Under the pieces are notes generated by a model. That model was not told the DNA's origin and did not search any database. It saw only the letters and a program-made list of their open reading frames with translations. The translations under genes were made by a program, and so were the position numbers. A DNA stretch of 64,000 nt, from assembly GCA_035048495.1 (NCBI GenBank), contig CM068540.1, positions 15,732,829 through 15,796,828 of the forward strand, read 5' to 3'. Below, one piece after another: positions 22,421 through 33,982 of this stretch. Position 1 is the first letter of the stretch, and each line of letters starts with the position of its first letter. The DNA comes from Euptelea pleiosperma. Lineage: Eukaryota; Streptophyta; Magnoliopsida; Ranunculales; Eupteleaceae.

Positions 22421-22497
22421 GTGTGGCCAATCCCTAAGTGAACCTATAAACCCAAAATGGGCCTGAGTAGTGATTTCAAACCTTTTGATGTTTGTAC

Positions 22498-22856
22498 CAA
22501 GGTTTAAAGGGGATCGTTGTAACGGTATAACAGACTAGGGGCGTTACCGGTTTTTCCATTATAATGAAAAAAACACTCAGAGGCAAAAATGGAAAAAATG
22601 AAAAATAACGGAAAAAAATGGGGCTGAAAATCAAAATTTGAATTTCAAAATTTCAAAAATGAAAAATAACGGAAAAAATGAAATAACGGCCATTTTTTTC
22701 ACAAAAACTTCCAGAAAATAACAGTCGCTATTTTCGTTGTAACGGTCGTTATTTTTTGGGCATTTTAACGGTCCATAACGTAATGGGGTAGCAGGTAGGT
22801 CCGAATCCATTATAACGGCTATTATTTTCGTTACAACGGCCGTTTTTTAAACCTTG
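22498..22856. mobile_element. Family A MITE, TAACGG subfamily, A9
   Basis: CAAGGTTTAAAGGGGATCG .. CGTTTTTTAAACCTTG, 359 bp, with a perfect 8-bp duplication GTTTGTAC (22490-22497 and 22857-22864). Inserted in the family B element at 21663-23055. Confidence 0.85.
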
Positions 22857-23081
22857 GTTTGTACTCAAATAATGCTCGAGTTCCATGGTTAAATATCAAC
22901 CTATAAAAATCACTCAATCCAACCTTAGAAATCACTAATTAGGCTAATTTTTGGTCCATAGGTTCCACTTGAGATTGGCCAAACATCCTCCAGTCAGTGA
23001 TCTCCAAATGTGTGCCACGTGGCTCATAATGTAGTCCGTCAGCAAAGTTCTACTCAAGTGTTACCAACTCAGTGGAGGAAA

Positions 23082-23700
23082 TCTTGGAGTAGATCTTTGT
23101 TGACACACGTCATTGTTGACGGACTACAATTTGAGCCACGTGGCACACTCTTAGATATCAGTGACCGTATGGATGTTTGGCCCAACCTTAGGTGTATCTA
23201 CCGACCAAAAATTAGCCTGAATTAGTGATTTCTAAGCGTTGGATTGGAGTCGTTTCATAACTTATTTTTAACGGTGTAACTTGAGCATTATTTGGGAGTC
23301 AAAAGTTTGAAATCACTGGTATGTAAGTCGACATAGGGATAAGCCTAACACCTAAGCAGTTAGTAGTATATAAGAGTATGCCACGTGGCTCATACTGTGG
23401 TCCATCAACCATTGGCAGTCTTAAGGACCAGACTTTATAGATGTATGGTTCATACCTTGGTGGGCCTACAGAATCAGCCTGATTTTGTGACTTAAACCCT
23501 TAGATTATAGTCTTATTCATGGGTTGGTTTTCATCCGTGAGATTCTAGCATTATTTGGGGGTACTCTGATCTAACAGCTAGAAATCACCAATTAGAATGA
23601 TCTTTTGGTCTGTTGATCTATCTAGGATGAGCTAAATATCCATACGGTCATTGTTCTCTACGAATTTGACACGTGGCTCAATGAAGGCCGGCAATCGTCC
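23082..23700. mobile_element. Two further degenerate family B copies
   Basis: One starts near GGAGTAGATCTTTGTTGAC (23082) with CACGTG at about 23137. Another spans about 23360-23700, with GCCACGTGGCTC on its left arm and GACACGTGGCTC on its right. The boundaries are worn and duplications could not be assigned. Confidence 0.6.
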
Positions 23701-24137
23701 GTTGGCAAAAATGTTTGTGAGCAAAACGGACGTCCTTCCATAAAAAATGGCACCAGACACGTTATTTCTGGACCACCGACTTCATGAATGTTCGTCCCTC
23801 TCTTGGCGGACGTGTACACTAAATGTCTGACTGATCAGTGAATCAAAGCTGCTGGATTTTAACAGTTTTCATCGTTGGCTTTTAACCCATCAATGGTCCG
23901 ATGAAAGAATGCTTAAATCCAACGGCTAGAATAGATGAACAGGCTCATTTTTAGTGTTTACCCGTACATGTCCATAAAGGGTAGAACAAACATTCACGTG
24001 TGAGTGGACCAAAAGAGTGTGCCACGCGTGTCTTTTTGACAGAAGGATGTAGCAAACTTTTGAAACGGACGTTTGCATCAAAGATCGGCTCTCTAAAGTG
24101 GGCAGGATTACCGTCCTCCCTATCCAACAGGTCGGTT

Positions 24138-24502
24138 CCTAAGGTGGCCAGAACCGGAACAAACGGTTCCGGTTCTTATTAGTTCGGGTCCTAACGGTTC
24201 CGGTTCTCAAAGTGATGGATCAAGAACCAGAACCGATTATGTATTTCTGCCGGTTCCTGTTTCCGTTCTGGGTATATTGTGTCCAACCTTGATAATATGA
24301 GAATTTTTACACTATATTTATGTATTTGTTCGGTTCCTATCAGTTTCGGTTCCATATTAGACTACCTATCGGTTTCCTAGAATGTGAATCATTATTTTCG
24401 GTTCAGTTCCGGTTTCGGTTCCTTTTTAATCGGTTCTCAAAATTTTGGAACTGGAACTAGTGTTTTCGGTTCCGGTTAAACAGGTAAAATTGACACCCCT
24501 AA
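24138..24502. repeat. GGTTCCGGTT-word element (possible hAT-type MITE)
   Basis: Both halves consist of degenerate GGTTCCGGTTC/GAACCGGAAC words around an AT-rich middle. The right end TTGACACCCCTAAG and left end CTAAGGTGGCC resemble the TAGGGGTGTCAA ends of some plant hAT elements. No convincing duplication found. Confidence 0.45.
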
Positions 24503-24514
24503 GTCCATGGTATA

Positions 24515-24836
24515 CGGGCACCCACAATTTAAGCCACATGGAAATTTATTAGAGGACACTGACCGTGTAGACGTTTGGCCAATCCCTAGGTGGACCTACA
24601 ACCCAAAATCAACCTAATCAGTGATTTCTAAGCGTTAGTTGAAGTCTTTGTCGATTTTAGCCGTAGGAATTTGAGCATTATTTACCATTATTTCCATACA
24701 AAGATCCAAAGGTTTGAAATCACTAATCAGACTGATTTTTGGTTGTAGGTCCACTTACGGATTGGTCAAACATCTATACGGTCAGTGTCCTCTAACAAAT
24801 TTCCACGTGGCTTATATTGTGGGTGGTCAGGCAAGT
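24515..24836. mobile_element. Family B fold-back MITE
   Basis: Arms meet near 24670. The right end GTCAGGCAAGTCTTACTC fits the family tip, while the left tip is lost. CCACGTGG at about 24805. No ORF. Confidence 0.7.
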
Positions 24837-24841
24837 CTTAC

Positions 24842-25449
24842 TCACCATCACACAAAAATTTTGTGAAAAAAACAGCCGTTAAATCCGTTAAAATCTGTTT
24901 AATTTCAGTTAAATTCCTTTTTTTTTTTAATTTTCAAATTTCAAAATTCAAATTTCAGCACCATTTTTTCCATTTTTTTCCTTTAAAACGGTTAAAATAC
25001 GTTTAATTCCGTTAAATTCTTTTTTTTCCATTTTTGCCCCTGGCCATTTCTATCCGTTTTAACGGCTGTTTAAACGGTAACGCCCCCAGTCCATTTAACA
25101 TTTAAAATGGCCTCCTTTAAACCTTGGAATCAAGGTTTAAAGGAGGCCGTTTAAACGGATGGAAACGGGCAGGGGCAAAAATGATAAAAACGGGAAAGAA
25201 AAAAATGAATTAAACGGATTTTAACGGAAAAAATGAAAAAAATAGCGTTGAAATTCAAATTTTGAAATTTGAAAATTAAAAAAAAAATGAATTAAACTGA
25301 TTTAACGGTCATTTTTTTTAACAAGAATTAAACGGCTGTTTAAATGATTTTAACGGCCGTTTATTTAAAAATGATAAAACATGTTTAAACGGTTTTAACG
25401 GAAATGGGCTTGGGGCGTTACCGTTTAAACGGCCGTTTTTAAAACCATG
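24842..25449. mobile_element. Family A pair, tail to tail (A10/A11)
   Basis: A10 (about 24842-25126, left end lost) ends CTCCTTTAAACCTTG. After GAAT, A11 begins CAAGGTTTAAAGGAGGCC (25131) and ends GTTTTTAAAACCATG (25449). The words are TTTAAACGG. The two share the centre word AATTTCAGC.CCA. No matching duplication could be found. Confidence 0.7.
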
Positions 25450-25473
25450 GGTAGAATTACAATTAGAAAAGTA

Positions 25474-25871
25474 GGGTCGAGCTCCAGTTACCGCCCTAAA
25501 ATGACAGGCTCCAGTTACATGATACAATACGAGCCAAGTGGTACACTCTTAGAGGACTCTGACTGAATGGATGTTTGTACAATCCCTAGGTGGACCTACA
25601 AACTATAACTCCGACTGATTAGTGATTTCTAGGCGTTGGATCTTTGTACCTCAACAACTGCTCAAATTCCCACAATTGAGATCAACCCATGAAAATAAGT
25701 CCAACCCAACGTTTAGAAATCACTAATAATGCTGATTTTTGGTTTGTAGGTCCATCTAGGGATTGGCTAAACATCCATACGGTCATAGTCCTCTAAGAGT
25801 GTGCCACGTGGCTCATATTGTGTCATTTAACCGGAGCCTATCATTTTAGGGCGGTAACTGGAGCCCAACCC
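25474..25871. mobile_element. Family B-type MITE with GGGTCGAGCTCC ends
   Basis: 398 bp with a perfect 9-bp duplication AGAAAAGTA (25465-25473, 25872-25880). The tips GGGTCGAGCTCCAGTTACCG and CGGTAACTGGAGCCCAACCC pair closely. The inner core (GGATGTTTG, CACTAATAATGCTGATTTTT, CCACGTGG at about 25803) is family B. The element thus has the family B core with different tips. Mutator-type. Confidence 0.88.
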
Positions 25872-26453
25872 AGAAAAGTAATGATCGTAGATAAAAAAAA
25901 AAACTGGGCGTGCTATCAATTACCTCAGGATTCACACAAAATAGATTCTACTTATTAATGGACGCGTATGCTAAACCCCAATATCCCAAAAATACCCTAG
26001 TTTTGCTTCTTTTGTGTTCATTAAACTATTCACTTTGAAGGGACTCTTCCATCTCTTTGGTGTCAAAGCACACAGTGCAAACTATTCACATAGAAGGGTC
26101 TCTTACATCTTTTTGCTGTCAAATCACACATCGCACATAGTTGCTAAGTTCGTGAATTAGGCCCTGCTTGGTATCCAATAAATGTTTGCAGCTTCAAACA
26201 TTTTTTGTTGCTTGGTATTAACCCGTAAAACCTGTAGCAAATACTTTTCACCGCTTAGGTTGAGGTTGCAATGCAAATATTTTCATATTTTCCGAGTCCT
26301 TGATGAATCCAAATTAGGAGATGTAGATCACCTACAAACAAGGTCAATGGAATTGGATGATTAGAACCAACCAAACAACGGAACAAATGGATGAGAATCA
26401 TGAGTTAATCCAAGCAAGTTGAATTTAAACGGGACCCAATGATCGGTTGATCC

Positions 26454-26711
26454 GAGTAGAACTTTGTTGCCACCCACAATTTGAGTCAGGTGGAATACTT
26501 TAAAGGGATACTAACCGTATGGATGTTTGGCAAATCCCTAAGTGGACCTACAAACTAAAAAACAGCCTGATTAGTGATTTCAAACCTTTGGACCTTTGTA
26601 CCCCAAATAATGTCAAATTCCATAGTTAAAAATCTACCCATAAAAATGACTCCAATACAACTTTTATAAGTCACAAATCAGGCTATTTTTTTGGTCTGGA
26701 TGTTCATCTAG
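26454..26711. mobile_element. Family B MITE (B-j), split by a second family B
   Basis: Tip GAGTAGAACTTTGTTGCC; core words intact up to GGATGTTCATCTAG. The copy resumes after 33945 but only a few bases are recognisable before an (AT)n run (about 33956-33981), so the right arm is mostly lost. Confidence 0.7.
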
Positions 26712-27349
26712 GAATAAAACTTTGCTGACCTTGCACGATGATTGCCCCCCATAACCACCCACAATATGAGCCACGTGGCACATTTGTGGAGGATGTTGAC
26801 CGTATGTATAACGACCCGAGGTAGTAAAGGTAGGTCTTACGAGTCAAAGATCGTTGACTTGACCTAGATTCTAGTCAAAGTCATCAAAATGTAAGAGATA
26901 GGGTGTTGGTCACAAAATTAAAAATTTCATAAAAAGGTCTGACGAGAAAACGGACTTCACCATTAGACTCAGAAGTATCGAGAAACATAGTTTAGACCGT
27001 AAGCATACTAAATTTTGAATTCTCTATAAAAAGTTATAGAATTTAGAAAAATATACAAGAAGTGGGTTCAAAAGTCAAAATTTTACTCGAATAATGTTTT
27101 GGAATATCCAACCGTATTGATGGATAGACCACTGAAAAATATAAGCATAGACTGTAGGCACGCTCAAATCGGACATTGATAAAGTCCTAATCGGACGATT
27201 AAAAATAAAATAATTATATAAAATATTAAAAATTAAATAAAAATATATAGCAAATATTAAAAAATGTATGCGAGATACACTATAGTGAGTCAATAACAAA
27301 CTTATCAAAAGTTGTGGATTCGGTGATATACTTAACTAGATTGAATTTA

Positions 27350-27504
27350 GGGTCGCTCTACGGGCTCCCACCTCTTTAAGCTGAGCACCCACAAAATAAA
27401 CCAATTTTTGAGGACCAAATTGCCCTTTCCCATCCCTTTACAATTTTGTTTGGGCACCCACACTCATTACCTCCATTCACACCAAAAACGACGAAGCGAC
27501 ACTT

Positions 27505-27541
<37 letters not shown>

Positions 27542-29870
27542 TTTTCATTTTCTCTTCTTCTTCTTGGTGGTGGTGGTGGTGATGGTGGAGTTGGTGGTGG
27601 TGTTGGAGTGGTGGTGATTGATGGTGGAGTTTGTGATTGTCACGCCCAGGACCTGGGCACTCGGATCATACCCAAACGCCTGAAAAATGACCCGTTTATC
27701 CAAGATCCAAGGTGTGATAAAAATAAAAAAATAAAATACTCCGAAAGAATTCTTAAAAATGATCATAATTCATAATGTATCAAAATAAAAATATTTTTTA
27801 AAGACGTTTTGGATAAAACTTCTATTTGATAGGCTTTTTTAATTAACTTTTCAGAATTTTAGCGGATAGGCGTAAAATTTTTCAAACAATATAATTTGAA
27901 TAAAAATTTATTTTATTAATTCTCTACTATTAAAAAATTATTTTAAACATCTTTTATAAAGGCACTTGCCTAAAAATATAATTTACTATTTTATTTTAAC
28001 AAATTTTCACTCTCAACTGGCCCTGTCGAGTTTTGTTGAAAAAGAACATAATTTGATTTATGACAGAAACACTACATGTGGCTCAGATTGTATATTTTAT
28101 TAAAATACAAATAATAAAACAAAAGTACTAAATCAATCAATTCGAATTCAAAATAAACTAATAAAGTTAAGATTCAAGTTATTATAATTATAAAATCAAA
28201 ATAAATCTGTGTCTTCAATGAACGCTTCAATATTCTTTGGTACACTATCTTTTAGTCCATCGTTCATTCTATCTCTACATAATCTGAGAAATATTATCGA
28301 TTGAACCGTGAGCTTATGAAAGCCCAATAAGATTTAATCACTACATCATATCTATGACAGTTCTATCAATCAATAGTTCATACACAGAGTATAGGTATGG
28401 AACAAGAACAACAAGTATTTCAAAATAAACTATGATCCGAAATTAATATGTGGATGCAACCAATAACCCACCATGGGTCTCTTTCTCCTTCCTACACTTG
28501 GAGCAGTTCAACCAAGAACTATTCTTTAGGGGTTTAGGGCTTTGCACCCAAAGACTCTAGGCCTTTCTTACTTAAAAATTTTTAACCATTGAGATCAATC
28601 CCACACTTCAAAAATGTATGCAATTAAATATCTAACCACTCAATAGATCTCCAGAATTTCAATACATTCGAGTGCAATACATATTCAAAGAGTATAATCG
28701 AAATTAATTAATCGAAAAATCATAGAAGAGTTTACTTACTTGTTATTACTTTCTCTTAGATTCAAGAGAGGTGGAAATGTATAGTATATTTCTTTGATTG
28801 TTGTCGGATGAAGTTATTCTTCTAGTATTTATGCTTTGGGGTCTCATCAATATTTTTGTCTCAATAGATGATGTCAAATAGTGACATATTATGGTGTTTC
28901 TAGGGCTTTGAAGGTTCTTCAAGTTCTTCTTTAATGGAAGTGCTTCAATGGAGGAAGAGGGAGAGAAAGTTGAGAGAAATATTTGAGTAATGATTTAGGG
29001 TTTGTAAGAGTTCACAAGCTCTCAATGCTTTATATATTAAATAGGTTTAGAAAAGTAGGATTTCTAATTTTAAGTGATTTTCGTCACTTTAAAATGGGTA
29101 AATTTTATAACTCACTAAAAAGCTTATTTTAATATGGATATAGGCTCAAAATGGGCCTAAGGCCTATGGGTCTCAAGTAGGTTTCATTTAAGATTATTAT
29201 TAAGCCCAAAATGCCTTTAAATTGGCCCATGAGCCCATTCGACAAGTATAACTCATTAATTATTCATTACGACTATGCCGCTCATAGACCATAATAGAAA
29301 TATAGTTAATTATCATTGAAAATAAATTATAAAAAAATGAATTAAGGAGTCAAATTCATTTTTTTATAATTAATTTACTCAAAAATTCATAAACAAAAAT
29401 TCAGGGTATTACGATGATGGTAGTGGTAGTGGTGGTGGAGTTGGTGGTGGTGGTGGTGGTGGAGTTGGTGGTAGAGTAGTGGTGGTAGAGTTGATGCTAG
29501 AGTGGTGGTGGTGTTGATGGTGGAGTTGATGGTAGTGTTGGTTGTGGAGTTAGTGGTGGTAGTAGAGTGGTGGTTTGGAGCACCCCATACTCACACAAAT
29601 GGATGGACAATATGCGGCAAGCCTGCAATTTTTTTATTTTTATTTTTGCCTCCACGGCCCTGAACTACCGTGGCCACCATGGCACTCACGGCCAAGCCAG
29701 CCGTGGCCACCAGGTCACCCACGGTTAGGAGCCCAAGTCAGAATTTTTTTTTTTGGATTTTAATGTAGGTGCCCAGCAAAATGGGGTGCCCAAACAGGGG
29801 CCCTCTAATTGGCGTGGGTGCCCATCAAATGTTGATGCCCAGCCAAAAGAGGTGGGCGCCCGTAGAGCTA
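27350..29870. mobile_element. Family T Mutator-like element, T3, split by an LTR
   Basis: Reverse orientation relative to T2: GGGTCGCTCTACGGGC at the left, GCCCGTAGAGCTA at the right. The inner flanks match T2 on the opposite strand (for example CCAATTTTTGAGGACCAAAT). The core has CT and GGT/GGA triplet runs. Net of the LTR it is about 740 bp. The right-hand duplication is not clear. Confidence 0.78.
27638..29413. mobile_element. Solo LTR inside family T
   Basis: Starts TGTCACGCCCAGGACC and ends GGGTATTACG, flanked by GTGAT (27633-27637) and ATGAT (29414-29418). The GGT-triplet core of the host element is interrupted at exactly this point. 1,776 bp, no coding sequence. TGTCACGCCC starts are typical of plant Ty3/Gypsy LTRs. 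Confidence 0.75.
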
Positions 29871-31505
29871 TGAAAAATAGATTTAATAAAAATCAACTAA
29901 AGTTTAAAAAAAAATAATACAAAACAAAATCAAAACACCGTTGAAGAATAGGGAAAAGAAGAATAAGAAATAAAGACTTTGAAGTAGGTGATTTAGACTT
30001 GATTAAATTTCACCATCATTATATTTATATTTTAATTTCATATCGGAATATTGGATTTATAACAAGCATGTGTTCCTGTAAATTCTTTTATGTAATTGCA
30101 AAATTTGGTATATTTTGGAAGAAAAAAAATATTCGTTTGATCTCATCTCTTGATGTTTGATCCGATGCATTTCATTTGTGGATGTTAAAATCCTTTTCGT
30201 TTAAGTTCTAATTCAATGGGTTTTCCATCAATAGGCTTTGATTCACTGAAATTTTATTTTTAAGAGAAAAAAAAATTAGGCGATTTTAAAATGGTGAAAC
30301 CCTCTTTTATTTACTTAGAATTTCGACCAAGATTTGAGTAAGAAACCTTAATGTAATACCTGCATTTATCATCCCCATTATGAGAGGGATAGAATGCCAC
30401 CAATAACAAGTTTTGGAATGATGAAATGACGCCAAAAAATGAGTTTTATTCAGATTGGTTCCACCCGGAATTCTAACCGTGTTCATAAATTTTTAAGGGC
30501 ATAAATGCCCAATAAACTCAAACAAAATTGTTAGAGGACATTATAGAATAATTTTAGGAAGATTTTAAAGATTTTTTGGGTTGTAATGGGGGCCATTCAT
30601 GGTCGCCCAAATAATCCTCTGTTTGTTGGTTTACCTTGGTGGAGAAGACAATGTCCATCAATGGAAAATAGAAACAAAAAAAAAAAATGAAAATGGGCTT
30701 TTGAAAGGCCCACATAATGTTCCTATGGGCTAAACAAAAATAAATAAATAAATAAATTAGCTCAATTAAATTAAATTGAAAATTTTTAAATTTTTGGTTG
30801 AAAGGACGTGTATTTTTCAGGAAGAAAAATATTTTCCAACGCCGAAAAATATTTTCCAACATCACTTAAAAATTTTAAAAATGCAATAACTTGAGTTCTA
30901 CAACTCGGAATCAAGTGATTCTTGAGTCGATTTTGGGTGTTTTTTCGAGTAAAATATGCATATATAATAAAAATAAATAATAAAATAATACAATCAATTA
31001 AATCCAACAGCCACAAATCATCTATAAGGCTAATTTTTGGTGTATTTGGGTCTATCGAGTGGTAGACTATTTTATTTTGTTGGTATGATTGGATCCTTCA
31101 AATGATGGATCATCTAGAAACCATCCTTAGCTGAGTTTTGGTGGTTGGGCCTGCAAAGTGTATCATCCATTTTCATGGTCAGTGGACCCACAAATTTGAG
31201 TCTTAGTGTTGAGGTCCCACCAAGCGTGGACCAAACGTGTCTTTATGCCAGTAACTCGATTTGAGTTAGCGGACCCGAACAAAGTTTTGGTGTGTGGCTC
31301 CATCGAGTGGTGGGCCATCTCTACCCTACACACCACCCATTTGGCCACTGCCCAACACCTGATGTGCTTAGCTTTGCCGACCCAAACCCAAATTGAAATC
31401 TTATTGGGTTAATGTGACCCAAACCTAACCCAGATCGACCCGACCTGATTAAAAAAATAGTATAATAATAAAATAAAATAAGAAAAAAATATTTAAGTAA
31501 ATTAG

Positions 31506-31554
<49 letters not shown>

Positions 31555-32120
31555 TAATGGGGCTTTATAGAAGTTTAAGATATGGTTATCAACGCTTTTA
31601 TTGAAATTGAATTTCTTCTTCTTTCTACATTTTTGTAATCAATCATGAAGAAAAAGAAGATGCACAAGGAAATGATCATAGATCGATATTTAAAACATTC
31701 AAAGAACCTTAAAGTCATTGACGTTGCAGCTGAACCAACAAAATTATAAGCTGCATGTATCGTCATTAGAAGACCACTTGGATTAGCGTTGCAAGGTGGG
31801 TGGTTTCTTATCCTCTTAATAATCATTATTTATTTTAAAATCTTGCAAATTTATGCATATTGTTACATGATTTGATTTATGAATTAAGTTAGAAAACTTA
31901 ATTATTTTTTTAGAACTTAGAATTTCTTAATATCAAGGTTTTGGAATGGGAATTTTCGAAAGTCAAAAGTATTTTGAAAATTTTTTATCGAAACAACTCT
32001 CTTTATTTCATTTAATGAAAGAAAAGAGTGATTGTACGTGGTTTGATATGGATTGTGAGTGAATATGGGATGGGAGTTCCCAGTTGATTGAAGTATGTAG
32101 TGCGTAAAGTCCTCAATTAG

Positions 32121-32240
32121 CGGGTGATGGTGATAGGCCGCCCGAGACTTGGACCTTAGTTAACGGGTGATAGTGACAGACCGCCCGAGACTTAGAACTT
32201 GATTACAGATAGATCGGATGATGGTGATAGACCGCCCGAT
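32121..32240 (+). repeat. Three short tandem units inside the solo LTR
   Basis: CGGGTGATGGTGATAGGCCG-type units start at 32121, 32164 and 32215, each ending CCGCCCGA. Confidence 0.7.
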
Positions 32241-33950
32241 ATGTTTTGGATGATGAGTGTCACATGAGCTTAACACGTAATAATCCGTATGAGGGAGGCT
32301 GGTCCCAAGACGATGGAACATATAAGATGTGATTAGAGAATTCAGCACACATATTTGTATGTTAAGATTTTTCAAAAAAGAGAAATAAAGTTATTTTGAT
32401 TAAAAATCATTAATTATTATTTATATTATATAATATATCACTAGGTGATCTAGAAAAGGATCAGTTGAACTCCTGTAGGAGTGATTCGATGCTATTTTCC
32501 AGAGACAATGGATTTCTCTAAGATACAAATAATGATCATATTCTCTTAGGTAGAATAGGCATGTCTTTTAGAATACTCTCATTATTCATATCCAGGAAGT
32601 TCCATTTCTCTTTTCTAGATTATCATCTTCGTAGTGGTACATCTTAGAAGTCTAGATCTGATAGAAGTTTACCTTGTATGCCTCGATGAGGCGAGAGACG
32701 TGAAGGGTACGGTTCGCTGGTCCCTAGATAGTTTAAGGATCCTTGAAATGTCTGCAGACGTTGAACGATTGACTATCGTTGTTCTTTTGACCTGTGTAAT
32801 CAATGTTGTGGTCAAAGGCCCTCTCCTGAGCCTAAATTCACAGGCTTGTAGTGTGCTCCTTACACGCAGCGGCAACTCTCTATCCGACCGCAAATCAGGA
32901 TATCAACGGTGGGGTTCCATACTGGTTAAGTATTGAGACAAAATAAATAATTACTAGACTAGGGCTGATACTAGTCGTGACATCTTCAGGATGAATAAAC
33001 TACATGACTTGTGTGTTATTAGTTGATGATAAATGAGATATAAACATATGTGATTACTGTTTAATATACTGTTTAAATTTCAATTTTGTAAAATTCATTT
33101 TAAATTCTATCAGTTATTGTTAATTGAAATTGTTTAATATGATTTATGTTCTTATCGATAAATGAAAATTGTAAAACTGTATTTTTATTTCCACTAGACA
33201 ATTATGTATATGTAGTTTTACGCTTTATATCCTACTGGGCAACCTTAGTGGTTGCTTATAGTTTATATATTATTTTCAGCTTCTATGGAGCACATTATAG
33301 ATGAAGAGAGACAGGAATTTGGTTATTACTACGCCTGAGCAGAGAGAGAGAGTGAGCATATTTACTGATTGTGAAATCATAATCGAGTATGTATTTATTT
33401 TTAGTATGCTCAGATTGTTTGATTATAAATATATATCATTGACTTCACACTTTTATCTCTATTGTATAATGTTGAGTAGGTTTGTACTTCCGTATTTAAA
33501 AAAAATCCCCTAAAATTTATAACTTGAGTTAGATGTAAGAGTGAGTATGTTTTACGTGCCTTGGATTCATGACACGTGACTAACACCTCGAGATTCGTGT
33601 GGTCTGAATTCGGGGCATTACAGTATGGATGTTGGCCAATCCATAAGTGGACCAACAAATCAAAAATCAATCTGATTAGTGATTCTAAGTGTTGGATTCG
33701 AGTCATTTTCATGATTGATTTTAACCTTTGAATTTGAGTATTATTTGCCATTATTTGGGTACTAGGATCCAAAGATTTGAAATCATGAATTAGGCTGATT
33801 TTTGGTTTGTAGGCCCATCTAGGCATTGCCCAAACATCCATACGGTCAACGTCTTCTAAAAGTGTACCATGTGGCTCATATTGTGGGCAGTCATCATATT
33901 GGGCGGTCATCATAGAGGTGAGCAAAATTTTACTCTCCATCTAGGGGGCA

Positions 33951-33982
<32 letters not shown>

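Larger units (their letters stand above)
21663..23055. mobile_element. Family B MITE hosting two family A insertions
   Basis: Ends GAATAGAACTTTGCTGACGG and CCGTCAGCAAAGTTCTACTC. Flanks AAGTGTTGC (21654-21662) and AAGTGTTAC (23056-23064) agree at 8 of 9. CACGTG occurs in both arms (about 21712 and 23022). After removing the insertions at 21744-22420 and 22498-22856, its sequence rejoins as the normal family B order. Confidence 0.85.
26807..33622. mobile_element. Large solo LTR (Ty3/Gypsy style)
   Basis: TATAACGACCCGAGG at the left and CGGGGCATTACA at the right (TG..CA with one worn base), flanked by a perfect 5-bp duplication GTATG (26802-26806, 33623-33627). Net of the nested family T element it is about 4.3 kb. 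No gag-pol and no second LTR were found, so a solo LTR is the simplest reading. It includes an (AAT)n run at about 31507-31552 and a short tandem repeat at 32121-32240. Confidence 0.78.
26712..33935. mobile_element. Family B MITE (B-k) interrupted by a solo LTR
   Basis: Ends GAATAAAACTTTGCTGACC and GAGCAAAATTTTACTC. Flanks TTCATCTAG (26703-26711) and TCCATCTAG (33936-33944) agree at 8 of 9. Without the LTR (26807-33622) and its duplication it is 403 bp, the normal family B length. CACGTG at about 26772. Confidence 0.85.

Noticed and set aside
32101..32260. CRISPR-like array
   Set aside because: Three irregular units (43 and 51 bp apart) inside a plant LTR; no unique spacers of constant length and no bacterial context.
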